40,833 bases of DNA from assembly GCF_020439865.1 (NCBI RefSeq), contig NZ_JAGRPF010000060.1:1-40833 (forward strand), written 5' to 3'. A program made the translations under genes and the position numbers. Shown here piece by piece: positions 1-7,874 of this stretch. The notes below the pieces were generated by a model, which was given only the letters and a program-made list of their open reading frames with translations, searched no databases and was not told the origin of the DNA. This DNA is from Prosthecobacter sp. Lineage in GTDB: Bacteria; Verrucomicrobiota; Verrucomicrobiia; Verrucomicrobiales; Verrucomicrobiaceae. The first letter of the stretch is position 1. The number at the start of each line of letters is the position of its first letter.

Positions 1-506
1 CCGGTTTTGGCATACTGCCGAACGCGCTTCCACACGCTCATGACGTCCCCGCATGTTGTATCGACCACCATGCAGCCACGTTCTCCGATGAGCTTCATCA
101 AGCGTGTCTCGGCACCGAAAGCCGGCACAATGACCACATCCTCATTCGTCATCGTGGCGACCATGGCCTCGTGATCCACGTTCGGAATGCTGACCACGCC
201 CATCTCCGTGAGCTGACGGTTCACCTCCTGATTGTGGATGATCTCTCCCAACAGGAACACACGGCGGTCCGCAAACACTTTGCGAGCCGCGTAGGCGAGA
301 TCGATCGCGCGCTCCACGCCATAGCAGAAGCCAAAATCGCGGGCGAGCCGGATCGTGGTCCCGCCGATGGTGATCACGCTGCCTTTGGCGCGGATCTGCT
401 CAACGATGTGGCTCCGATAATGCGTCTCCACCTCAGCCTGCACACGCTCCATGACCTCCGGTGTGCGAACGTTCACACGACGGGCGGCTTGAGCGGGAGC
501 AGACAT
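1..506 (-). CDS. ispH: 4-hydroxy-3-methylbut-2-enyl diphosphate reductase IspH (partial, C-terminus off the left edge)
   Basis: IspH is the last enzyme of the MEP isoprenoid pathway. It reductively dehydroxylates HMBPP to IPP and DMAPP with a [4Fe-4S] cluster in the cytosol. Translating the minus strand from the ATG at 506 gives 168 residues. They contain FGFCYGVERAI with the first cluster cysteine, GEIIHNQEVN with the conserved histidine, and TTCGDVMSVWKRV with the second cluster cysteine. The third cysteine and the C-terminal domain lie outside the window. About 45 residues precede the first motif, so this is the longer-N-terminus form seen in cyanobacteria-like IspH rather than the E. coli form. 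It lies 20 nt downstream of the L,D-transpeptidase gene on the same strand, so the two may be co-transcribed. Family assignment is secure; the N-terminal start could be a few codons different. Confidence 0.93.
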   Translation of the reverse strand, partial: MSAPAQAARRVNVRTPEVMERVQAEVETHYRSHIVEQIRAKGSVITIGGTTIRLARDFGFCYGVERAIDLAYAARKVFADRRVFLLGEIIHNQEVNRQLTEMGVVSIPNVDHEAMVATMTNEDVVIVPAFGAETRLMKLIGERGCMVVDTTCGDVMSVWKRVRQYAKT

Positions 507-526
507 GAGTGCGGAGATAAAACGGC

Positions 527-1150
527 TCAGTAGTACATTTTGCCCTTGGCGGCGTCTTCGAAGACCTTGTTGCTCAGCATGTAGGAGTCTGGCGGGTCGG
601 CGAGGCTGCTGTCATCAAGCACGGGAAGAGTCTTGCCAATCGTGGCGTCTTCAGGCTGGGACTCGGCGATGTTGAGCGGAGTTCCGGTGCGGACCATGCT
701 GAAGATTTTCTGAGCCGACTTGATCGGCAGACGAACACAGCCGTGGGTACACGGATAGGGCTTCACCCAGCCCCAGTGCATGCCATAAGCGGACTGGAAC
801 TCCATCCAGAAGGTCATCGGATAACCGGCTCCCGGGGAGCTGACGCGGCGGCGGTTCGCCACCTTGCTGTAGATGGTGAAGTTGCCCTTGGGGGTCGGGG
901 TGCTCGCAGTACCGACGGAACATGGCGTGGCAAGCAACACTTCGTTTCCTTCCATCACATAGACGCGCTGGGCACCGGTGCTCATTTTCACCCGCACATT
1001 CGCCGGATTCTTCACCGCCTTGGCGGGCGGATCGAAATGGACCGAGTAGTTGCCTTTCTTGACGGCGGCGCAGTTGCTCATGGCGAGAGCGAGACCGGCG
1101 AAGGCGAGGGCCTTGAGGGATTGGCGGAGGATGTGAGGGGTGGTGTTCAT
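527..1150 (-). CDS. L,D-transpeptidase (YkuD domain), exported, possible lipoprotein
   Basis: YkuD enzymes form 3-3 crosslinks in peptidoglycan or attach proteins to it, acting in the periplasm through a catalytic cysteine. The 207-residue product has the family signature: H125, then H136-G-C138-V-R140 (THGCVRLP), with Cys138 as nucleophile. The N-terminus is a hydrophobic export signal (residues 12-25) ending in LAMSNC. Cys27 could be a lipidation site, but Asn at -1 is atypical for a lipobox, so lipoprotein status is uncertain. I chose the ATG at 1150 over one 7 codons upstream because it places the signal peptide at the start. A divergent gap of about 110 nt separates it from the secretion operon; ispH follows on the same strand. 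Cell-wall modification next to an envelope-spanning secretion system is suggestive but not proof of a link. Confidence 0.88.
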   Translation of the reverse strand: MNTTPHILRQSLKALAFAGLALAMSNCAAVKKGNYSVHFDPPAKAVKNPANVRVKMSTGAQRVYVMEGNEVLLATPCSVGTASTPTPKGNFTIYSKVANRRRVSSPGAGYPMTFWMEFQSAYGMHWGWVKPYPCTHGCVRLPIKSAQKIFSMVRTGTPLNIAESQPEDATIGKTLPVLDDSSLADPPDSYMLSNKVFEDAAKGKMYY

Positions 1151-1263
1151 GCAGGCTGCGATGTAGCACACGTTTCCAGTGGCTCCACAGATTTTCTTTC
1201 TCCAGCAAGGTCTTGCGGTGCGAGCGAAACTTTGTCCTCCTGTCCGCGTTCTATCGCACCCAC

Positions 1264-2961
1264 ATGCCTTCCCCTTCCCTGATCGACGTCCTCGTCCGCA
1301 CTGCTGCCAGCGCTGGATGCGCCGAACCCACCCGCCTGCGTCACGCGCTCGAACTCGCCGCAGACAAGCATCAGCCGCTCATGGATGCCGTGGTGGACAG
1401 CACGATGGTGGATGAAGACGCCTTTTTCGCCCAGCTCGCCACCGGTCTCGGCCTTCCATACGCTGAAAACGGTGTCGGCGAAGCAGCAGAAGGTCTGCAC
1501 AGCCGCTTCCCCGCCAAGCTGGCACTCAGACACCGCATTTGCCCGGCTCAGGTTGCGAACAACGAGGTGACGATCCTCACCTACAACCCCTTTGACCTCA
1601 GCGCCCGTCAGGCGGTCGGTCAGGAACTGCGCAAGCGTGTCCACTGGCAGATCGCACCGCGGCACCGCATTCTTGAAGCCTTGCATCAAGGCTACGGCGT
1701 GGGCGCTGAGAATTTCGAAGAACTGCTCGAAGGCCGCGAAAGCGGTGATGATCACGACGATCTCAAACAGGAGACGACTGTGCTCGACGAAGCCGACGAA
1801 GAGGCCACGGTGATGAACTTCGTAAATCAGGTGTTCCGCGAGGCGCTCAAGGAACGCGCCACGGACATTCACGTGGAGCCGCTGGAGCGCGACCTGCGCA
1901 TCCGTTACCGCGTGGACGGCAAGCTTCTCGAAGTGCCTGTCCCACCCAATATGCGTTTGCTGCAGGCCTCGCTCATTTCGCGACTCAAGATCATGGCGCA
2001 TCTCGATATCGCCGAGCGTCGCATGCCGCAGGACGGCCGCATCAACCTCGAACTCGACGGCGAGCCCATCGACGTTCGTGTGGCGACAATCCCGAGCGTG
2101 AACGGTGAATCCGTGGCGCTGCGCCTGCTGACGCGCAAAAAGTTCGACCTCATGGCTCTCGGGCTCGACGACAAGACCGAAGCCACCATTCGCAAACTGC
2201 TCGCGGCTCCGAACGGCATCATTCTCGTCACCGGCCCCACCGGTTCCGGTAAATCGTCCACGCTTTACACTTTCCTCAAGGAACTGAACACGAAGGAGCG
2301 CCGCATCGTCACCATCGAGGATCCGGTGGAAAACAAGCTCGACGGCATCATTCAGATCGCGGTGAAGCCGGAAATCGATCTCACCTTCGCCGCCGGACTG
2401 CGCAGCATTCTGCGCGGTGACCCGAATGTCATCATGGTGGGGGAAATGCGCGACCAGGAAACGGTCGAGATCGCCATTCGCGGTGCGTTGACGGGCCACT
2501 TGGTGTTTTCGACGCTCCACACGAACGACGCCGTCGGCGGCATCTCACGCCTCCTCGACATGGGCATCGAGCCGTTCATGATTTCTTCTTCGGTGCGCGC
2601 CTTCCAGGCCCAGCGACTTGTCCGCACCCTGTGTGGCATTTGCAAACAGCCTGCCCATCATGAAGACAGCCACTTGCGCACCATCGGATTCCCCTTGGAG
2701 TGGAAAGGCAAGCTGTTCAAGCCCGGCGGCTGCCGCTCCTGCCGCAACACCGGATTTACCGGTCGTCTGGCCATCATGGAGATCTGTCTCATGTCCGAAG
2801 CGCTGCAGGACAAGATCAACAACCGAGCCAACAGCATCGAGCTCAAAGCCCAGGCGCTCAAGGACGGCATGGTCCCCATGCGGCAGTACGGCTTCCGCAA
2901 GGCCGCGGAAGGTGTGACAACCATCGAGGAAGTCATGACCGTGACAGCCGCCAGCGAGTAA
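1264..2961 (+). CDS. gspE: Type II secretion / type IV pilus assembly ATPase (GspE/PilB family)
   Basis: This is the cytoplasmic hexameric ATPase that powers pseudopilus assembly. The 566-residue protein has an N-terminal MshEN/GspE-N-like domain (about 1-170), then the AAA-type motor. Walker A is GPTGSGKSS at 324-332. The Walker B region is VIMVGEMRD with Glu394, and a His box STLHTND follows. A zinc-binding tetracysteine module is complete, with C457/C460 and C490/C493, the last pair in GGCRSCRNTG. The tetracysteine and the following GRLAIMEI segment are typical of GspE/PilB and absent from PilT retraction ATPases. I chose ATG 1264 because the conserved domain begins soon after; an ATG 17 codons upstream adds unlikely residues. 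It is the first gene of a collinear run reaching the secretin at 13128. Confidence 0.95.
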   Translation: MPSPSLIDVLVRTAASAGCAEPTRLRHALELAADKHQPLMDAVVDSTMVDEDAFFAQLATGLGLPYAENGVGEAAEGLHSRFPAKLALRHRICPAQVANNEVTILTYNPFDLSARQAVGQELRKRVHWQIAPRHRILEALHQGYGVGAENFEELLEGRESGDDHDDLKQETTVLDEADEEATVMNFVNQVFREALKERATDIHVEPLERDLRIRYRVDGKLLEVPVPPNMRLLQASLISRLKIMAHLDIAERRMPQDGRINLELDGEPIDVRVATIPSVNGESVALRLLTRKKFDLMALGLDDKTEATIRKLLAAPNGIILVTGPTGSGKSSTLYTFLKELNTKERRIVTIEDPVENKLDGIIQIAVKPEIDLTFAAGLRSILRGDPNVIMVGEMRDQETVEIAIRGALTGHLVFSTLHTNDAVGGISRLLDMGIEPFMISSSVRAFQAQRLVRTLCGICKQPAHHEDSHLRTIGFPLEWKGKLFKPGGCRSCRNTGFTGRLAIMEICLMSEALQDKINNRANSIELKAQALKDGMVPMRQYGFRKAAEGVTTIEEVMTVTAASE

Positions 2962-2998
2962 GATTGAAACCCAAATTCGCTGAGTTTAATAGAGCGCC

Positions 2999-4228
2999 AT
3001 GCCCGCCTTTGCCTACACCGCACTCACCTCCACCGGACAGACTGTCACCGGTTCCGTCACGGTGGGCTCACGGGCCGAGGCATTCCGAAAAATCGAAGCG
3101 CAGTCGCTGACGCCGGTCAAAGTCACCCAGGAGGAGAAGTCGGATGCAGCCAAGACGAAAGCGGCGGCGGACGAAGGGCCGGTGAAGTTGAAGCGGGCAC
3201 AGCTCATCCTATTCACCGAAGAACTCGCCGACCTGCTCGATGGCGGGCTACAGATTGACCAGGCTTTCCGAGTGATGCAGGAACGGCAGGAAGCGGACGC
3301 GCTGCGCCGCATCGCGAGCACGATGCGCAATGAACTGCGTGAAGGCTCCACCGTAGCCAAGGCGCTCAGGAAGGCATCGCCGAGCTTCGACGATCTTTAC
3401 TGCAATCTGGCCGCCGCCGGTGAAGTCAGTGGTTCCCTGCCAAGCATCCTGCGCCGCCTTGCCAACAACCTTGCCGTGATGGCCGATCTGCAGGCCAAGG
3501 TGACTCAGGCGATGATCTATCCGGCCTTCCTGATCGGAGCGTGTGTCGTCCTCATGATCGTGTTCATGACGTTCATGGTGCCGCAGATCATGGATCTGAT
3601 GGGCAAAAACGGCCAGAAGCTCCCGGCCGCCACGCAACTGCTCATCAGTTTCAATCATTTCATGGGCCAATGGTGGTGGGCGATCGGCGCCGCCATCACG
3701 GCCGCCGTGCTCACCTTCCGCGGCTACATCTCCAGCCCCGCAGGCCGCATGTGGTGGGATGAGACCAAGCTCAAACTCCCGCTGTTCGGAGCAATCATGA
3801 GCATGAGATTTTACGCTCAGTTCGCACACTCGCTCGGCAACCTGATCACGAACGGCGTGCCGCTGCTCAACAGCATCCGCCTCGTATCCAAAATCTCCGC
3901 CAACGTCTTCATCCAGTCCCTGCTCGCCAAGGTCACCGCGCTGGTGTCAGAAGGCGCGCCCCTTTCCAACGCCCTGCGCAAAGTCGGCAGCTTCCCTCTC
4001 CTGCTGGCCGACATGATCGCCGTGGGCGAGCAGACCGGCCAGCTCGGCAAATCGATGGAAAAATGCGCCGTTCGTTACGACAAGGAGCTCGACAAACGTA
4101 TCAAACGCATGACGGCAATGATCACCCCGATCATTCTCGTCGTCATGGCCATCATGGTCGGCACCGTAGCTTACTCTATCGTCGCCGCAATCGCCCAAAG
4201 CGTCACCGGCATCCGAGGTGGCGGTTAA
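2999..4228 (+). CDS. gspF: Inner-membrane platform protein GspF/PilC family
   Basis: GspF is the polytopic platform that couples the E ATPase to pseudopilin insertion. The 409-residue product begins MPAFAYTAL, the usual family start. It has two repeated cytoplasmic T2SSF domains (about 70-190 and 270-390), each with the Glu/Gly-rich signature (AGEVSGSLPSIL and VGEQTGQLGKSM). Hydrophobic segments sit near 170-197, 222-241 and 373-402, matching the three-helix topology. Length is typical (about 400). It starts 37 nt after gspE, and gspG follows after 65 nt, as in classical gsp operons. The orthologous alternative is PilC of type IV pili. The pseudopilin set downstream favours a T2SS-type system. 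Confidence 0.94.
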   Translation: MPAFAYTALTSTGQTVTGSVTVGSRAEAFRKIEAQSLTPVKVTQEEKSDAAKTKAAADEGPVKLKRAQLILFTEELADLLDGGLQIDQAFRVMQERQEADALRRIASTMRNELREGSTVAKALRKASPSFDDLYCNLAAAGEVSGSLPSILRRLANNLAVMADLQAKVTQAMIYPAFLIGACVVLMIVFMTFMVPQIMDLMGKNGQKLPAATQLLISFNHFMGQWWWAIGAAITAAVLTFRGYISSPAGRMWWDETKLKLPLFGAIMSMRFYAQFAHSLGNLITNGVPLLNSIRLVSKISANVFIQSLLAKVTALVSEGAPLSNALRKVGSFPLLLADMIAVGEQTGQLGKSMEKCAVRYDKELDKRIKRMTAMITPIILVVMAIMVGTVAYSIVAAIAQSVTGIRGGG

Positions 4229-4293
4229 AGGCACGAAACCATCCCTATTTCCTCCTGTTCATCCCTTCAGAAATCCTGTTCAATTCCCCAGTC

Positions 4294-4746
4294 ATGAAAA
4301 TCCGTCCATCGAACACCCAGACCCGCCAAGCCGCCGCCTTCACGCTCATCGAAATCGTGATCACGCTGACCATCATCGCCATCCTGGCCTCCGGCTCGAT
4401 CTACCTGCTCAAAGGCCAGATCGACTCCGCCAAAGACACCCGCGTGGACAGCGACCTTCAGGCCATCGGGCTCGCCCTGCAGTCCTATGAGTCCCGCGCC
4501 CTGCGCATGCCCACGACCGAACAGGGTCTGCATGCTCTGGTGGAAAAACCGACCATCGAGCCGATCCCTGAGAACTACCGCGCCTTCATGGAGGAAATGC
4601 CCAAGGATCCGTGGGGTCAGGAATACAAGTACCGTTTCCCCGCCCAGAAATCGAAGAAGCCGTATGACGTCTGGACCGTCGGAGCAGACGGACAGGACGG
4701 CACTGAAGATGACATCGGCAACTGGAAGAAGACGGCGGCCAAGTGA
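4294..4746 (+). CDS. gspG: Major pseudopilin GspG
   Basis: GspG is the main subunit of the periplasmic pseudopilus. The 150-residue precursor has a short leader, then AFTLIEIVITLTIIAILA with Phe16 as predicted first mature residue and the essential Glu at mature position 5 (residue 20). The C-terminal part contains the family hallmarks DPWGQEYKYRFP and the calcium-site loop GADGQDGTEDDIGNW. The latter identifies it as G rather than H, I or J. The residue before the cleavage site is Ala, not the consensus Gly. I chose ATG 4294 because the same frame is open upstream but that part has no pilin character. Processing would need a prepilin peptidase, which is not encoded in this window. Confidence 0.94.
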   Translation: MKIRPSNTQTRQAAAFTLIEIVITLTIIAILASGSIYLLKGQIDSAKDTRVDSDLQAIGLALQSYESRALRMPTTEQGLHALVEKPTIEPIPENYRAFMEEMPKDPWGQEYKYRFPAQKSKKPYDVWTVGADGQDGTEDDIGNWKKTAAK

Positions 4747-4749
4747 TTC

Positions 4750-5463
4750 ATGAAACTCAAATGTCTGAGCACGAAGAACAGCCATGACGCAGATGATCCC
4801 CTCATCACCCGTCATTCGCCGATTTCCTCCCGTGTCTCTGCATCTCGAGGATTCACACTGGTCGAAATCATCATCGCTCTGACCATCGTCGCTGTTCTAG
4901 CGGCGGCGACGGTCCCCATGCTGAAGGGCTTCCGCGAAGAACGTCTGGCGCGTGAGCCGGTCACAGCGCTGGTCAATCTCGCGCGTGAAGCGCGCCTGCG
5001 TGCAATGACCGAGAAACGCCCGTATCAGGTGGTGTTTCACAGCGGTGGATTCACGGCCTCACGTTATTTCAATCCATATCTCCAGCTTGCCGAACTGCAG
5101 GAGTTCATGGAGGCAGGGCAGAATCATCCCGAAGAGCAGGCCACCTTCGACAAGAACGATCTCGACAACGGCGGCAGCGTGACCAAAACCACCGAACTGC
5201 CTCTGGCCCCTCCAGCGCCGAAGTATGACGAGTACTGGTCGGAGAAGTACGAAATGCCGGCGGACATGAAGTACGCAATCCAATTCTGGTATGACACGGA
5301 GCCAACCTATCTGGAAGGCGACATCGTCAGACTGTGGGTTTTTCAACCAAGCGGCATCTGCCAGCCGCTCAAGGTCCATGTTGAAAGAGAGTCCGCCACC
5401 TTCGATGTGGAGTTCGCGGCACTCACGGCGGACATCGTGAAGGAGAGTGTTGATCTGCGATGA
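4750..5463 (+). CDS. Minor pseudopilin, GspH-like
   Basis: This 237-residue protein has a prepilin N-terminus: a long leader of about 34 residues, then GFTLVEIIIALTIVAVLA with consensus Gly before Phe and Glu at mature position 5. Beyond the helix it lacks the GspG calcium loop and is larger than GspG. By position directly after gspG and before the I-like gene it corresponds to GspH. The leader is unusually long, and a later start is not excluded, since codons between 4750 and the cleavage site contain no pilin signal. The next gene starts inside its stop codon (ATGA overlap), indicating translational coupling. Role by family: a minor subunit at or near the pseudopilus tip. Confidence 0.82.
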   Translation: MKLKCLSTKNSHDADDPLITRHSPISSRVSASRGFTLVEIIIALTIVAVLAAATVPMLKGFREERLAREPVTALVNLAREARLRAMTEKRPYQVVFHSGGFTASRYFNPYLQLAELQEFMEAGQNHPEEQATFDKNDLDNGGSVTKTTELPLAPPAPKYDEYWSEKYEMPADMKYAIQFWYDTEPTYLEGDIVRLWVFQPSGICQPLKVHVERESATFDVEFAALTADIVKESVDLR

Positions 5464-5861
5464 AAACCAGCACCACAGGCCGCCGCAAGGGCTACATCCT
5501 GTTCGAACTGGTGATCGCGTTGACGATTTTCGCCCTCGCAGTTCTTGGCCTGGCCAAGTCGTTGAACCAGGCGCTGGAAACGGCCAATCTCCTGAAGCGG
5601 GATCAGATCATCCGAATAGGGATGCGCAATTTTTTGGAGGAGATCCGACGCAAGCCGCTCACCGAAATGAGCACCTCGCAGATGGACACAACCTACGGGG
5701 TCACCTACACCAGCAGCACCGAGCCGGTGACGCTCAGAACGACCAGCGGCGGCACCCTCAGCGACATCTACAACCTCACCATCAAGGCGACCTCCTCTTT
5801 TGATGGTGTTCCGCAGGAAGACACACTGAACGTCTATGTGTACAAACCCGCCCAGAAATAG
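5460..5861 (+). CDS. Minor pseudopilin, GspI-like
   Basis: The 133-residue product begins with a basic leader and the prepilin motif KGYILFELVIALTIFALAVLG, with Gly at -1, an aromatic Tyr at +1 and Glu at +5. Its size (about 130) and place between the H-like and J-like genes fit GspI, which nucleates the tip complex with J and K. It overlaps the previous gene by 4 nt and the next by 26 nt, so the three are tightly coupled. Sequence outside the helix is too divergent to assign by eye, so the I label rests on length and synteny. Confidence 0.8.
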   Translation: MKTSTTGRRKGYILFELVIALTIFALAVLGLAKSLNQALETANLLKRDQIIRIGMRNFLEEIRRKPLTEMSTSQMDTTYGVTYTSSTEPVTLRTTSGGTLSDIYNLTIKATSSFDGVPQEDTLNVYVYKPAQK

Positions 5862-6816
5862 AGCGAGCTCCGCGTTCACTCTGATCGAGGTTGTGATCGG
5901 GATCACGATTCTCTCGATGATCACCGCGACCCTGTTTGCGATCATCCGGGGCTCGGTCCGAGGTGCTGCAGAGATCGAGCACCTCCAACGGGAGAGCGAC
6001 TCCGTGAACCGCTTTATTGAGCTGAGCCGGCGCACGTTCACCACTCTGCCCAGCACCGCCACGCTGACGCTCAAGCTCGTGCAAAACACAGAGCCAATCA
6101 TCCAGGAACTAATGATCACCGGAGCCCCCGACTGCTTCCCCTTTGGCATGAACCCCATCAGCCTCAAGGACACAACATTGCGAATGCGGCCGCATCCGGA
6201 TGGCCTGACCGACACGAATGGAATGCCGCTAAACTATCTGTCACTCTCGCGGGAAGACCTGATCCCAAAAACGGATGACCGTCAGACCGGCATCCGCGAG
6301 GCCACCACAGGCCTGTATGCCCCGGACGAAGAGGGCCGCTATTGGATGCCGCTGCTGCCAGATGTGGTGTCCCTGAGATGGCGCTTTTACGTCGAGAAGG
6401 AAGAGACGTGGTATGAAGAATGGAGCAAATCGGAATGGCCGGACCTGATCGAGGCGCAGCTCGTGCTCAAAGATCGTACTCTGCCGATCCGCATGGTTTA
6501 CACTGTGCCGGTGATCACGATCACCGCTGGCAGAACCCCCGCCCCATCAACAAGCAGCAGCAGCAGCACCAGCCAGACGTCCAGCACCGGCACTGGTGTA
6601 GGAGGTGGTGGACGTGGCGGCCCTGGAGGTGGCGGCCCTGGAGGTGGTGGTCCCGGAGGTGGTGGTCCCGGAGGTGGTGGTCCCGGAGGCGGCCGTGGTG
6701 GCAGTGACGCTTCCGGTGGCCGTGGTGGCCCAGGTGGAGGAGGTCCGCCAGGAGGCGGTGGACCTCAGGGTGGCGGTGGCGCCCCTGTTTCAGGCGGAGG
6801 AGGTGGTGGACGATGA
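5836..6816 (+). CDS. Minor pseudopilin, GspJ-like, with a glycine-rich C-terminal tail
   Basis: The 326-residue product starts with a prepilin signal: Ala-Phe cleavage context in SSAFTLIEVVIGITILS, Glu at mature position 5. A globular region runs to about residue 232, followed by a Ser/Thr linker (235-252) and then about 75 residues of almost pure Gly with Pro, Arg and some Gln. GspJ proteins are normally about 200 residues, so the tail is an extension unlike the family. Position and size of the globular part support GspJ. The start overlaps the I-like gene by 26 nt; the stop overlaps the next start (ATGA). The tail includes five tandem PGGGG units from a 15-bp DNA repeat, and similar Gly/Pro tracts occur in the secretin and the linker protein of this operon. 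Confidence 0.82.
   Translation: MCTNPPRNRASSAFTLIEVVIGITILSMITATLFAIIRGSVRGAAEIEHLQRESDSVNRFIELSRRTFTTLPSTATLTLKLVQNTEPIIQELMITGAPDCFPFGMNPISLKDTTLRMRPHPDGLTDTNGMPLNYLSLSREDLIPKTDDRQTGIREATTGLYAPDEEGRYWMPLLPDVVSLRWRFYVEKEETWYEEWSKSEWPDLIEAQLVLKDRTLPIRMVYTVPVITITAGRTPAPSTSSSSSTSQTSSTGTGVGGGGRGGPGGGGPGGGGPGGGGPGGGGPGGGRGGSDASGGRGGPGGGGPPGGGGPQGGGGAPVSGGGGGGR
6621..6695 (+). repeat. Tandem 15-bp repeat encoding PGGGG units inside the J-like gene
   Basis: Five consecutive 15-bp units (6621-6635, 6636-6650, 6651-6665, 6666-6680, 6681-6695) vary around TCCCGGAGGTGGTGG. They are in frame and keep the reading frame on gain or loss of a unit, so tail length could vary between strains by slippage. Less regular glycine-rich sequence continues on both sides (about 6598-6812). 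Confidence 0.85.
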
Positions 6817-7763
6817 AAACGCAACTGTCATTCGCCGGCAGGAATCATCCCGGTGCTCGTGAGAAGGGTTCAGCTTTGATGCTGATGATCTGGGCCATCC
6901 TTCTCATGTCCGTGACCGTCATGGGAGTGGTGGAATACATCACCTTCAGTGCCGAAGAGTCCAAACTGGCCGCCTATCAGTTCCGTGCGCTACATTTGGC
7001 GGAAAGCGGAATCGCCGTCGGCCTGCATCCGAGCACCCGGCGCGGCGACCTCGTGCTGAAACAAAAGATCGGCCCGGACAGCGGTTTTGATGTCGTGATC
7101 AATTACGAAGGTGCACGCATTCCGATCAACTACGCCACCGACGAACGGCTGCGAGAGGCGATATACAATCTGTTCATCTACTGGCAGCTCAATGCCGAGG
7201 ATGCCGGCATCGCCGCGGATTCACTGGCCGACTGGGTGGACAATGACAACAACCAGCGTGCCAACGGGGCGGAGGCCGAGTACTACAAGAACCTCGGCAT
7301 TTATGATGCCCCGCGGAATCAGGGCTTTGCCCGCGTCGATGAAATGCTGCTGGTGCGGGGCATGGATGCCGTGGACCGCAGGAAACCCGACTGGCGCGAA
7401 TACTTCAGCATCTACGGTGAAGGCCAGATCGACCTGCGAACTGTGTTCAAGGACGTGCTGCTGGCCGTCACGGGTGCGTCAGAGAACGATGTCACACGCT
7501 TCATCAGCGAGCGTGACGGAGCCGACGGCATCCCGGGAACCGAAGACGACCGCCGTATCCGGGACGATGAAGCCTACCAGATTCTCGGCCTCAGCGGCGA
7601 CCACCTGGCGGCGATCCGAGGCATCGTCAACGATGATGACACCACCCTGCGCCGCATCACCAGCATTGGCTGGGTCGGTGACAAGCGCTCGAAAATCATC
7701 CTCGTCGTACGCCGCAATCAGGAGACCGGATCCGTGACCTATCTCGGCAGGATGGAGGAATGA
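6813..7763 (+). CDS. gspK: GspK-like minor pseudopilin (tip protein)
   Basis: GspK caps the pseudopilus tip and binds GspI/J. The 316-residue product has an atypical prepilin N-terminus, EKGSALMLMIWAILLMSV, with Gly at -1 and no Glu at +5. The missing Glu is normal for GspK. The large periplasmic part contains the helical SAM-like region typical of the family (about 107-185: DERLREAIYNLF, then DSLADWVDNDNNQ, then DEMLLVRGMD). The acidic DWVDNDN segment resembles the region associated with metal binding in GspK. The length agrees with GspK (about 300-330). It overlaps the J-like gene by 4 nt. A gap of 111 nt to the next gene is the largest inside the operon, but nothing like a terminator is obvious there. 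Confidence 0.9.
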   Translation: MKTQLSFAGRNHPGAREKGSALMLMIWAILLMSVTVMGVVEYITFSAEESKLAAYQFRALHLAESGIAVGLHPSTRRGDLVLKQKIGPDSGFDVVINYEGARIPINYATDERLREAIYNLFIYWQLNAEDAGIAADSLADWVDNDNNQRANGAEAEYYKNLGIYDAPRNQGFARVDEMLLVRGMDAVDRRKPDWREYFSIYGEGQIDLRTVFKDVLLAVTGASENDVTRFISERDGADGIPGTEDDRRIRDDEAYQILGLSGDHLAAIRGIVNDDDTTLRRITSIGWVGDKRSKIILVVRRNQETGSVTYLGRMEE

Positions 7764-7874
7764 GGAAAACGAAGGAGAAACAGCTCGACAACGGGCCTAC
7801 AGCCTCCATTCCACTTTCGACTGTTCCGCTGCAACTTTTCGTTCCTGCGTGAGTTTATCACACCCCGCCAAACA

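Noticed and set aside
1147..2520. Open frame of 457 codons on the minus strand opposite gspE
   Set aside because: It mirrors the gspE coding frame in high-GC DNA, gives a His/Arg/Gly-rich sequence without motifs, and gspE is unambiguous.
6598..6812. CRISPR-like or VNTR array
   Set aside because: The repeat is an in-frame coding 15-bp unit with no spacers; it belongs to the Gly-rich tail of the J-like protein.
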